Assembly: GCF_003807585.1 (NCBI RefSeq)
Contig: NZ_RMBX01000009.1
Location: 62,001 to 126,000, forward strand
Direction of reading: 5' to 3'
Source of the DNA: Chitinophaga barathri
GTDB lineage: Bacteria > Bacteroidota > Bacteroidia > Chitinophagales > Chitinophagaceae
Length of the DNA: 64,000 bases
Every line of letters starts with the position of its first letter. The first letter of the stretch is position 1. Shown here piece by piece: positions 1-7,005 of this stretch. A program made the translations under genes and the position numbers. The notes below the pieces were generated by a model. The model did not search any database, was not told the origin of the DNA, and was given only the letters and a program-made list of their open reading frames with translations.

Positions 1-1
1 G

Positions 2-979
2 GAGTTTAAGGTATCCGCCAATCCGGACATGGCGGACCTGAGCTCTGAAAAGATCCTGCTGGACCTGGACGATCCGCAATCCAATCACAACGGCGGCGCG
101 ATCGCTTTCGGGCCGGACGGTTATCTCTACATTGCCATCGGTGACGGCGGCGGTGCGAATGATGTGGCGAGCGGGCATGTGACGGACTGGTACCTCCCCA
201 ATGCGGGTGGCAACGGCCAGGATATCGATTCCAACCTTTTTGGAAATATCCTCCGGATAGACGTGAACAGCGGCAGCCCTTACAGCATTCCCGCCGGCAA
301 TCCTTTTGTAGGCAAACCCGGTATGGATGAGATCTATGCCTACGGTTTCCGCAACCCTTACCGCTTCTCTTTTGACATGGGCGGCAATCATTGGTTATAC
401 GCGGGCGACGCGGGCCAGGTGCTTTATGAAGAGATCAACGTGGTGAGAAGAGGCGGCAATTACGGCTGGAACGTCAAAGAAGGCACTCATTGTTTCAACG
501 CGGCGAACAACAGCGTGGAACTCCCGGGATGCCCTAACGTGGATGTATTCGGCATGAACTTCATCGATCCGGTGATCGAATTAAACAACAGCGCCAATCC
601 CTCGGGCGGCAAAGCCACAACCATCATCGGCGGCAACGTGTACCGCGGGAAAGACATTCCTGAGCTCAGGGGGATGTACCTCTTTGGCAGTTTTTCACAA
701 CCCGGCGGCGTGCCAAATGGTGAACTGTTTGTAACCAACCCCGGCAATGGCGGCGGGTTATGGTCTTACCGGGAACTGATCCTCAAAGACCGGCCAAATG
801 ACCTGGGTTATTACCTGAAAGGTTTCGGGCAGGATATGGACGGCGAAGTATACCTCACGGTGTCCGGTGTAGCGGGGCCATCGGGTGCTACGGGCAAGGT
901 GTTTAAGCTGGTGCAGGAGAAAAAACACGGGCATGGCGATGATGACGATGACAACAGCGGGCATGGCGGGAAAAGATAA
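2..979 (+). CDS. PQQ-dependent sugar dehydrogenase-like protein, C-terminal part (5' end outside window)
   Basis: The frame is open from the left edge, so the gene starts upstream of the window. The visible 325 residues match the C-terminal part of the glucose/sorbosone dehydrogenase beta-propeller family: NHNGG followed by FGPDGYLYIAIGDGG, then YGFRNPYRFSFD and GNYGWNVKEG. In characterised members these loops build the PQQ and calcium site of soluble periplasmic or secreted aldose dehydrogenases, which oxidise sugars to lactones. After the propeller the protein ends in a low-complexity tail rich in His, Asp and Gly (HGHGDDDDDNSGHGG), which could bind metal but is not part of the catalytic fold. 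A strong hairpin terminator follows directly. The exact sugar cannot be told from the sequence. Confidence in the family is high; whether an N-terminal signal peptide exists cannot be seen. Confidence 0.85.
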   Translation, partial: EFKVSANPDMADLSSEKILLDLDDPQSNHNGGAIAFGPDGYLYIAIGDGGGANDVASGHVTDWYLPNAGGNGQDIDSNLFGNILRIDVNSGSPYSIPAGNPFVGKPGMDEIYAYGFRNPYRFSFDMGGNHWLYAGDAGQVLYEEINVVRRGGNYGWNVKEGTHCFNAANNSVELPGCPNVDVFGMNFIDPVIELNNSANPSGGKATTIIGGNVYRGKDIPELRGMYLFGSFSQPGGVPNGELFVTNPGNGGGLWSYRELILKDRPNDLGYYLKGFGQDMDGEVYLTVSGVAGPSGATGKVFKLVQEKKHGHGDDDDDNSGHGGKR

Positions 980-991
980 TCCATAACGCCG

Positions 992-1030
992 TAACATAAA
1001 AAGCCGCAACTGATGCGGCTTTTTATGTTA
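992..1030. terminator. Bidirectional intrinsic terminator
   Basis: A perfect 16-bp stem (TAACATAAAAAGCCGC, 992-1007, against 1015-1030) with a 7-nt loop. The A5 and T5 runs flank the GC core, so it can terminate from either side. It lies between the convergent sugar dehydrogenase and MFS genes. Confidence 0.9.
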
Positions 1031-1036
1031 TCTTTT

Positions 1037-2305
1037 TTATTCGGCCGGCACGGACGGCGTATTGTCCTCAATGGGCAATACCACATGTTGTTTTCTTTCC
1101 CGGCTCAGCACTTTGTAGGTGAACACAATGCTGAGCAATATGCAGGCTGCCCCGAGCAGGAAGTGAATGCCGGGGAATTGGAACGGCGCTTTGTCCGTCG
1201 TGAAATAAGTAAAGGAACCGTTCATAATGATCGGGCCGAAGATGGCAGTGAGGCTCATCAGGCTGGTGAGGGCGCCCTGCAGCTCTCCCTGTTGGTTAGC
1301 CGGCACATGGCCCGAGATCACGGATTGCAGGGATGGCCCACAAATACCGCCCAGGCAATAAGGGATCAGGAAAAGGAACATCATCCATCCCTGGGTGGCA
1401 AAGGCAAAAAGCACCAGCCCCAGGATATAAAAAGACAGGCCGACGTAAATACTCTTTTCATTGCCCAGTTTAGGCACCACCACCCGGGTAAGCCCGGCCT
1501 GCACTCCGCCTACCAGCACGCCTACCACCGCCAGTGAAATACCCACCATCTTTTCGCTCCAGCCAAAACGGTAAATGGTGAAAAAGTTCCAGTTGCCCTG
1601 TACGGCCTGCGCACCAAGATAGATCAGGAAAAAACTCGCCGCCAGCCCTCTTATCTCCGGGTGTTTGAACAGGAAAAGCAGCGAACCCAAAGGGTTGGCG
1701 CGCTCCCAGCTGAAGGCCCGGCGGTTTTCTTTCGAAAGCGATTCAGGCAGGATAAAATACCCGTACAGGCAGTTCACCAGGCAAAGCACCGCGGCAGCGT
1801 AAAACGGCGCCCTGATACCCCAGTTTGCCAGCAATGCGCCCAAAGCAGGCCCGAGCACAAATCCCAGCCCAAAAGCCGCGCCGATCAACCCGAAGTTTTT
1901 TGCCTTGCTGGTTTCATCCGTGCTCACGTCCGCGATGTAAGCGGAAGCAGTCGTAAAGCTCGCGCCGGTGATGCCCGCGATCACGCGGCCTACAAACAGC
2001 CAGCCATAAGTGGGCGCCAGCGCCAGGATGATATAGTCTATGCCGAAGCCCAGCAACGAAAGCAGCAGCACGGGCCGGCGGCCGTAGCGGTCGCTGAGAT
2101 TGCCCACCACAGGGGCAAATACGAACTGCATGATGGCGAAAACGGATAAAAGATAGGCGCCGTCGATGCTCGCCTCATTTACAGGGATGCCCTTCAGTTG
2201 TGCGATCAGGTCCGCCATTACGGGAATGATCAGCCCCCAGCCCATCACGTCGATCAGTAGTGTTACGAATATAAAGCCGATTGCCGCGCTTTTGGAAGTC
2301 TTCAT
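1037..2305 (-). CDS. TetA-like (TCR/Tet family) MFS efflux transporter
   Basis: A 422-residue inner-membrane protein with about twelve hydrophobic segments, the usual size for DHA1-type drug:H+ antiporters. The loop after helix 2 carries MFS motif A as GNLSDRYGRRPVLL, and helix 5 carries a motif C-like glycine/proline run (GAAFGLGFVLGPALGALL), which marks exporters. The N-terminus resembles the Bacteroidota group annotated TCR/Tet family transporters, related to TetA. Acquired-tetracycline-resistance function cannot be inferred; many chromosomal members export other or unknown compounds. The gene is transcribed in the same direction as the AidB-like gene upstream, with 73 bp between them holding an A/T hairpin. 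Its 3' end shares a bidirectional terminator with the neighbouring gene. Confidence 0.85.
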   Translation of the reverse strand: MKTSKSAAIGFIFVTLLIDVMGWGLIIPVMADLIAQLKGIPVNEASIDGAYLLSVFAIMQFVFAPVVGNLSDRYGRRPVLLLSLLGFGIDYIILALAPTYGWLFVGRVIAGITGASFTTASAYIADVSTDETSKAKNFGLIGAAFGLGFVLGPALGALLANWGIRAPFYAAAVLCLVNCLYGYFILPESLSKENRRAFSWERANPLGSLLFLFKHPEIRGLAASFFLIYLGAQAVQGNWNFFTIYRFGWSEKMVGISLAVVGVLVGGVQAGLTRVVVPKLGNEKSIYVGLSFYILGLVLFAFATQGWMMFLFLIPYCLGGICGPSLQSVISGHVPANQQGELQGALTSLMSLTAIFGPIIMNGSFTYFTTDKAPFQFPGIHFLLGAACILLSIVFTYKVLSRERKQHVVLPIEDNTPSVPAE

Positions 2306-2322
2306 CAGTTAGGTTTTTAGGT

Positions 2323-2348
2323 CTGTAAAAATGCTGCTTTTTTTACAG
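2323..2348. terminator. Possible weak A/T-rich terminator or hairpin
   Basis: CTGTAAAAA (2323-2331) pairs with TTTTTACAG (2340-2348) around an 8-nt loop, between the stop of the AidB-like gene and the start of the MFS gene on the minus strand. The stem has little GC, so termination would be inefficient. It may only be chance. Confidence 0.35.
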
Positions 2349-2378
2349 GTATTAAAATGCGCGGGCATAATTTAACCC

Positions 2379-4019
2379 TCATGCGCTGTACGTCCGCGCA
2401 ATCACCTCATCCAGCGAATTACTGCCTGACAGCGTGCCCCAGGTAAAGTTCCTTTTCACGGACAGCCTCGATTCGCAGAATAATTGCGCAACCGAAGACG
2501 GCGCGATCGCGATCAGTTCAATGGCCTGTATGGCCAGCGCCATTTTTTCCACGATGATGCGCGCTTTCAGCTCCTGTTCCGCGGTATCGGCGATGAGTTG
2601 CTGCAAACTATCCAGGTGACGGCTGAGATCACCATCCAGGCCTTTTGCTTTGTTAAAATAATTCAGCAGCGCTTCCATGCTTGCGGGCTCTTTGTGCATG
2701 GCGCGTAATACATCCAGCGCCTGCACATTGCCGGAGCCTTCCCAGATGGCGTTCACCGGCACGTCGCGGTAGAGCCGGGGCATGACGGATTCTTCCACAT
2801 AACCGTTCCCGCCGATACATTCCAAAGCCTCCCCTACAGCCAGCACGGCCCTTTTGGTGTTCCAGAACTTCCCGATGGCCGTGGCGATCCTGGTAAAATG
2901 CAGCGCCTCTTCGTCCAGCAAAGCATCGTCAAAACCTTTTGCCAGCCGCATGGCAAGCGTGGTGGCTGCTTCTGATTCCAGGCTGAGGTCCGCCAGTACG
3001 TTTTTCATCAGCGGCTGATGGATCAGTTTTTTGCCAAAGGCGCTTCTATGGTTACAATGATGAATAGCTTCCGCAACCGCGCGTTGCAGGGTGGCGGCGG
3101 ATCCTATCGCGCAATCCAGCCGGGTGTGCCGCACCATTTCCATGATATTGGCGATGCCCCGGCCTTCTTCTCCTATTATTTTGCCCCATGCTTCGTGAAA
3201 CTCCACTTCACCGGATGCGTTGGAACGGTTGCCCAGTTTATCTTTCAGCCGCTGGAACCGGAGTTGGTTCTTTTCCCCGTCCGGCGTGAAGCGGGGCAGG
3301 AGAAAACAGCTTAACCCTTTCTCCGCCTGCGCCAGTACCAGGAAAGCATCGCTCATAGGCGCGCTGCAAAACCATTTGCGGCCGGTGATCTGATAGATCC
3401 CGTTCCCCTTCGGCCTGGCGAAAGTGAGATTGCTGCGTACATCGCTGCCGCCCTGCGGCTCCGTCATGGCCATGCCGAAGGTGGCGCCCTTTTTTTCAAA
3501 ATAGGGAACATGCCTCCTGTCGTATTCATTGGAAAGCACCAGCGGCAGCCATTCCCGGGCAATATCCGGCTCAATCTCCAGCGAAGGCACCACGGCGAAG
3601 GTCATGGTGAGCGGGCAGCTGCTGCCTTCGTCTATTTGCTGTTTGAGGTAGGACAATACGCTGTGCGCAAGATAACCGCCGTCCTGCCGGGCGGTCCAGG
3701 CGATGGAATGCACCTGATGACGGAGGGAAACGTCCATCATGCGGTGATAGGCCGGGTGAAATTCCACTACATCCAGGCGGTTGCCAAAGCGGTCGTGGGT
3801 TTTGAGCAGGGGCGGGTTTTTATTGGCCAGGCTGCCGGCTTCCTGCATTTCATGGCTTCCCATGAGCGCGCCGAAGGTTTTGGCCTGTTCTTTGAACCCA
3901 TTGCCGCCATAGGCGGCTAAAGCATTCTGCAAGGCGGTGTGGGTGGTAAATGCATTGTAATTATCAAGTACGGGTACCTGGTTCACCGTATGCTGGAAAT
4001 CAAAACCTTGAGGAGACAT
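2379..4019 (-). CDS. aidB: AidB-like acyl-CoA dehydrogenase family flavoprotein
   Basis: 546 residues from the ATG at 4019, almost the same length as E. coli AidB (541). The start was chosen because the protein then begins MSPQGFDFQHTVNQVPVLDNYN, aligning with the AidB N-terminus; an in-frame ATG at 4118 would add 33 Arg/Lys-rich residues that fit no known domain. Similarity to AidB runs along the whole length, including NPPLLKTHDRFG, SSCPLTMTFA, GMAMTEPQGGSDVRSN (FAD-binding middle domain), LKDKLGNRSNAS and the C-terminal VNAIWEGSGNVQALDVLR, which contains the glutamate that serves as base in related dehydrogenases. E. coli AidB is a flavoprotein of the adaptive response to alkylation damage that also binds DNA; whether this one acts on DNA damage or only as a branched acyl-CoA dehydrogenase is open. 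The MFS gene lies downstream on the same strand. Confidence 0.88.
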   Translation of the reverse strand: MSPQGFDFQHTVNQVPVLDNYNAFTTHTALQNALAAYGGNGFKEQAKTFGALMGSHEMQEAGSLANKNPPLLKTHDRFGNRLDVVEFHPAYHRMMDVSLRHQVHSIAWTARQDGGYLAHSVLSYLKQQIDEGSSCPLTMTFAVVPSLEIEPDIAREWLPLVLSNEYDRRHVPYFEKKGATFGMAMTEPQGGSDVRSNLTFARPKGNGIYQITGRKWFCSAPMSDAFLVLAQAEKGLSCFLLPRFTPDGEKNQLRFQRLKDKLGNRSNASGEVEFHEAWGKIIGEEGRGIANIMEMVRHTRLDCAIGSAATLQRAVAEAIHHCNHRSAFGKKLIHQPLMKNVLADLSLESEAATTLAMRLAKGFDDALLDEEALHFTRIATAIGKFWNTKRAVLAVGEALECIGGNGYVEESVMPRLYRDVPVNAIWEGSGNVQALDVLRAMHKEPASMEALLNYFNKAKGLDGDLSRHLDSLQQLIADTAEQELKARIIVEKMALAIQAIELIAIAPSSVAQLFCESRLSVKRNFTWGTLSGSNSLDEVIARTYSA

Positions 4020-4125
4020 AATCTTGGGTTTTGGCTGCTTAAATGTAAACCAATTACGGCAAAGCGCCGGACCTGCTTCCCGGCTGCCTTTCTCCCGCCT
4101 CTCCCATACATCTGCCATGCTCCGG

Positions 4126-4191
4126 GAACGCTTTTACCCTGCTTTATGAACGCTTTTACCTTGCTTTGAGAACGCTTTTACCCTGCTTTAT
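4126..4191. repeat. Tandem array 1: three 22-bp units, each made of two 11-mers
   Basis: Units at 4126, 4148 and 4170 alternate GAACGCTTTTA with CCCTGCTTTAT (the second copy reads CCTTGCTTTGA). The two halves resemble each other (nnYGCTTTta), so the array can be read as six 11-bp units. It is non-coding and lies 5' of the AidB-like gene and upstream of the two-gene unit at 4474. Confidence 0.9.
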
Positions 4192-4268
4192 CATTACTGT
4201 ACCATAACTGTATCACTACTGTTAGATTACTGTATGGGTACAGTTAGCCTGCTGTTCCATTACTGTAC
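4192..4268. repeat. Tandem array 2: seven 11-bp units, consensus CATTACTGTAC
   Basis: Units start at 4192, 4203, 4214, 4225, 4236, 4247 and 4258. The ACTGT core recurs exactly every 11 bp (4196, 4207, 4218, 4229, with ACAGT at 4240, GCTGT at 4251 and ACTGT at 4262). The array continues array 1 with no spacer, in the same 11-bp phase. Confidence 0.9.
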
Positions 4269-4280
4269 GTTTGTCATTTC

Positions 4281-4400
4281 ACCCCCCCTCTCCCCTCTCA
4301 AAAATGCACTAAAACATACTTAAACGACCCAAAACGGTCGATATGTACCTAAATGTACCAAAACGACCAAAAACGGCTAAAAGTGACCAAAACGGACACT
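4281..4400. repeat. Polypyrimidine tract followed by ten phased ~10-bp units (A-tract array)
   Basis: A C/T-only tract (4281-4299) is followed by about ten imperfect decamers, consensus AAAAYGNACY, starting at 4301, 4311, 4321 and so on to 4391. A-tracts therefore recur about once per helical turn for 100 bp, a pattern known to produce intrinsic DNA curvature. The array ends about 75 bp before the ATG at 4474. Confidence 0.8.
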
Positions 4401-4473
4401 TCGTTTGGCAGGTTTTCCGGGGTCGGGTAATTTGCCAGGGACAACAATATTTTTTACACTAAAAACAATTTTT

Positions 4474-4965
4474 ATGGCAAAACAGGAAGGCCTGATCAAA
4501 ATCAGAGGCACCATTGAAAACATTACTTTTTACGAAATGAACGGCGAACATTACGCCCGCAAAAAAAGCACGTTGAGCGGGAAACGAGTGAAAACCGCCC
4601 CGGAGTTTGCATTGACACGCGTGTATTCTCAGATCATGGCGCTTGCTTCTAAAACAGCGAAGACAATTTACCGTTCTCTCCCGGAAGAAGAACGCGATGT
4701 GGCATTGTACCGCAAAATGGTGGGTGCGGGGCAGCGGCTGCTGAAGAACGGTTGTGCGGAGGAGCGGCTGGAGGAGGAACTGAGGAAGATCTTTGTACCG
4801 GTGGCGGAAGTAACAACCAACCCCCAAAGACCGGCGATCATGGTGAATGTACAGGGCAGGCTGGAAGGAACACAAACGAAGATGATACAGCTTACGGACG
4901 ATCCTATCTTCCGGGTGATTCCGTATATTTATCACCTGAATTTCACACAACCCATCCCTACATGA
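4474..4965 (+). CDS. Small conserved Bacteroidota protein of unknown function (MAKQ...GLIK...GTI type)
   Basis: 163 residues from the ATG at 4474; an upstream in-frame extension to 4405 runs through AT-rich non-coding sequence and is rejected. The protein begins MAKQEGLIKIRGTIENITFY followed by NGEHYARKKSTLSGKRVKTAPEF. From memory this resembles a recurrent Bacteroidota family with the pattern MAKQxGLIKxxGTIxxxxFYxxxxGxxARxKxxxxxxR, followed by an IYRSLPxExRxxxLYRKMxGxGxxLLKxG-like helical part; no function is known to me. There is no signal peptide and no membrane helix, so it is probably cytoplasmic. It overlaps the next gene by ATGA, implying translational coupling. The phased repeat arrays lie immediately upstream. 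No Shine-Dalgarno site is visible, as is usual in this phylum. Confidence 0.75.
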   Translation: MAKQEGLIKIRGTIENITFYEMNGEHYARKKSTLSGKRVKTAPEFALTRVYSQIMALASKTAKTIYRSLPEEERDVALYRKMVGAGQRLLKNGCAEERLEEELRKIFVPVAEVTTNPQRPAIMVNVQGRLEGTQTKMIQLTDDPIFRVIPYIYHLNFTQPIPT

Positions 4966-5840
4966 AACTGACAGATATATCCCCTGCTGAATTTTTCGGG
5001 CAACTGGAAAAACATGCAGCTGAAATTGAAGAGCTGCCCGCTTTTGACAATGCGAACGAAAAGATTGTAGCCAAACTTGTTGACAAAAAAATTTCGAAAG
5101 TAGAGAAATATATTGCCAGTCATATTGTTCCCCATCCGTATAAACTTTTAGGGCTCCTGGAAAATGTACCCGTCCATAAAATGCCGGATAAATATTACAG
5201 CAAATACGGCCTTGTAAAAACCGACGGTGCCACTGAAGAAAGATACAGGCTCAGCAGGTTTAACCAAAGCCTTAAAACGACCATCAGCTACATCTCCATA
5301 ACAGATTCGCTGATGGACCCGGATAAGGCGATTGAAGTGAATAGTGTTATCGAAAAAACCGATTTCGTGCTGAATAAACTGTACAAATTATTTGGGGACA
5401 GCAGTTATTCTATCTCCGTCATCCTGTTTTTAAATGACATTCCATTCAGGGATGGCGAAACGGCAGAGATGGCGCAAGTGCTTTTCAAAAAAGGATATGT
5501 GCTCTCCGATGGAGAGGATTATGCAAAAATATCCGTAAAAGGCGCGGCCTACATAGAGCGGAAAAACAAACCGAAAAAAGAAACCAAAAAAGAAAGCCCG
5601 CTGGACAAAAAACTCGACACCATCCTCGAACAGCTGACCAAGCTGGGATATGGCCAGGAAGTTATTTTCAATGAGATTGAAGAACTCAGGGAGTTGCAAC
5701 ACAAACTTTCTAAAAAATCCTGGTCACAACTGTTGAAAGGCAAGCTGTTTGATCTGGCTATGAAAGAACTGATCAATACGGACACCGCCTCATCCGTATA
5801 TGATTACCTCACAGGCGATAGTCTTAAACTGCTCAAATGA
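4962..5840 (+). CDS. Unknown protein with possible winged-helix region and C-terminal coiled coil
   Basis: 292 residues, starting at the ATG that overlaps the preceding stop (ATGA at 4962-4965); longer readings start inside the previous gene and are rejected. I do not recognise the family. The N-terminal 140 residues are predicted mostly helical and charged. Residues about 150-203 (ISVILFLNDIPFRDGE then LFKKGYVLSDGEDYAKISVKGAAYIER) have the helix, helix, beta-hairpin look of a winged-helix fold, which is an inference. A Lys/Glu-rich linker (KNKPKKETKKESPLDKKL) leads to a likely coiled coil at about 215-255, followed by a short C-terminal helical segment. There is no signal peptide. The coupling suggests it acts with its small upstream partner. 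Its 3' end overlaps the convergent gene on the minus strand by 8 bp, with no terminator between. Confidence 0.7.
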   Translation: MKLTDISPAEFFGQLEKHAAEIEELPAFDNANEKIVAKLVDKKISKVEKYIASHIVPHPYKLLGLLENVPVHKMPDKYYSKYGLVKTDGATEERYRLSRFNQSLKTTISYISITDSLMDPDKAIEVNSVIEKTDFVLNKLYKLFGDSSYSISVILFLNDIPFRDGETAEMAQVLFKKGYVLSDGEDYAKISVKGAAYIERKNKPKKETKKESPLDKKLDTILEQLTKLGYGQEVIFNEIEELRELQHKLSKKSWSQLLKGKLFDLAMKELINTDTASSVYDYLTGDSLKLLK

Positions 5841-6906
5841 CCTTATAAAGCCCCGCCAGCATACGAAACGCCTCTTTCCGCTCCCACCGTACCCCGGCCG
5901 TTGCGGGATAAATTGTTTTCACAATACCATACCCCGCCATGTCCAGGTCGTATTTCGGATCGGCTGAATGTGGCAGGTATGCATTGCTGAAGACATAGGG
6001 AAAAACACCCGTCACCTGTTCTTCCCGGTACAGCCTGATGAGTTTTTCCAGGTAAGCGGCCTGCACTTTTTCATCTCTTTCATATCCGTCCCTGATTTCT
6101 GCTCCGGAGGGCTTCCAATCTATGATACCATGACCGCCTGCGCCGGCCTTATCGGCGCCTTTGAAAGAGCAGCAGCCAAACTCGGTGATCAGCAGCGGTT
6201 TGTCTTGTTTGACCATTTTACGGAGCTGCCCGGCGTATTCTTTACTATTGTTTTCGTCCAGGTAATAGTTCACGCTCCTGTAATCCATATCCTTCCAGTC
6301 GATCTGTTCCCAGCTTCCGGAAGCATAGGTTATTTTTCCTTTGAATAACTTCCGGGCGGGAGCGCAGACGCTTTCCAGGAACTTGTTGAGGGTGGCATTA
6401 TAAGCGGGAAAATCCTGGTGACGGGTACTCAGGCTGGCGATCCTTTCTTCAACGGTATTGCCGGGGATAATACCCTGCATAAAGATGCTCAGTTCACAAC
6501 CGATGTTCAGGATAATACGGGGATCTTTCCGTCTTAGTGTTTCCAGTTTTTCCGCAAGCTGAAGGATATGCGCTTTTACTTCAGGCATAGCTGCATGGAA
6601 CAGCCGGGATTGTACCAGGGCCGTAAGGCCTGTTTCAGACGCATAGGCGGCCGTTTCGCAGAGGTGGCCTACATCCCTTCCAAATATATTGATGGCATTG
6701 CAGCCCAGCTCATTTTTGATGATACGGAGATCGTACTGCATATCTGGCGCAGCCCAGGTGAGAGAGGGCATTCCGGGAGCAAATTCAGTCCCGGTATCGT
6801 AGTTGATACCTTTGAAGAGGATACTTTTGGACCGTACGTTTGCAGCAGCAGCGGCAGCGGACAAGCCCATCATTCCGAGGAAAGTTCTTCTGCTTAAGCG
6901 GATCAT
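5833..6906 (-). CDS. Exported TIM-barrel, glycosidase-like protein of an uncharacterised family
   Basis: 357 residues from the ATG at 6906. That start gives a twin-arginine-like leader, MIRLSRRTFLGMMGLSAAAA; the longer reading to 6987 adds residues before it and is rejected. The mature part starts LFKGINYDTGTEFAPG and shows two carboxylates placed as in clan GH-A barrels: E138 in ILNIGCELSIFMQGIIPG and E242 in PLLITEFGCCSFKG. From memory the KGxxYDxGTxF, GCELxxFMxGIxPG and TEFGxCxxxGAxxxG pattern also occurs in actinobacterial proteins labelled 'abortive phage infection protein'; nothing here supports a phage-defence role, and a periplasmic hydrolase is more likely. It sits downstream of the GH29/GH27 cluster on the same strand. 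Substrate unknown. Confidence 0.65.
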   Translation of the reverse strand: MIRLSRRTFLGMMGLSAAAAAANVRSKSILFKGINYDTGTEFAPGMPSLTWAAPDMQYDLRIIKNELGCNAINIFGRDVGHLCETAAYASETGLTALVQSRLFHAAMPEVKAHILQLAEKLETLRRKDPRIILNIGCELSIFMQGIIPGNTVEERIASLSTRHQDFPAYNATLNKFLESVCAPARKLFKGKITYASGSWEQIDWKDMDYRSVNYYLDENNSKEYAGQLRKMVKQDKPLLITEFGCCSFKGADKAGAGGHGIIDWKPSGAEIRDGYERDEKVQAAYLEKLIRLYREEQVTGVFPYVFSNAYLPHSADPKYDLDMAGYGIVKTIYPATAGVRWERKEAFRMLAGLYKVI

Positions 6907-6944
6907 ACTTAAAATTACCGCAAGTTTCCCGGATGTAAAGGAAC

Positions 6945-6987
6945 ATGGCACAGACCGCCCGGCTGAAAGCCTGTGTGCCTGTGCCAT
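6945..6987. other. Inverted repeat between two minus-strand genes
   Basis: ATGGCACAG (6945-6953) is perfectly repeated in inverse at 6979-6987, with a 25-nt loop. It lies in the 99-bp gap before the TIM-barrel gene. There is no T-tract, so it is not a classical terminator; it could stabilise the mRNA or be an operator. Confidence 0.45.
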
Positions 6988-7005
6988 TATGCAAATTCGT
7001 TGTAT

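Noticed and set aside
4020..4118. Longer start for the AidB-like gene
   Set aside because: The added residues are Arg/Lys-rich and not found in AidB; the ATG at 4019 gives the family length.
4126..4400. CRISPR array
   Set aside because: Units of 10-22 bp stand end to end with no unique spacers and no cas genes nearby.
5833..6906. Phage-defence (abortive infection) gene
   Set aside because: The similarity is to a group whose label is doubtful; the protein has an export leader and glycosidase-like glutamates, not a cytoplasmic defence architecture.
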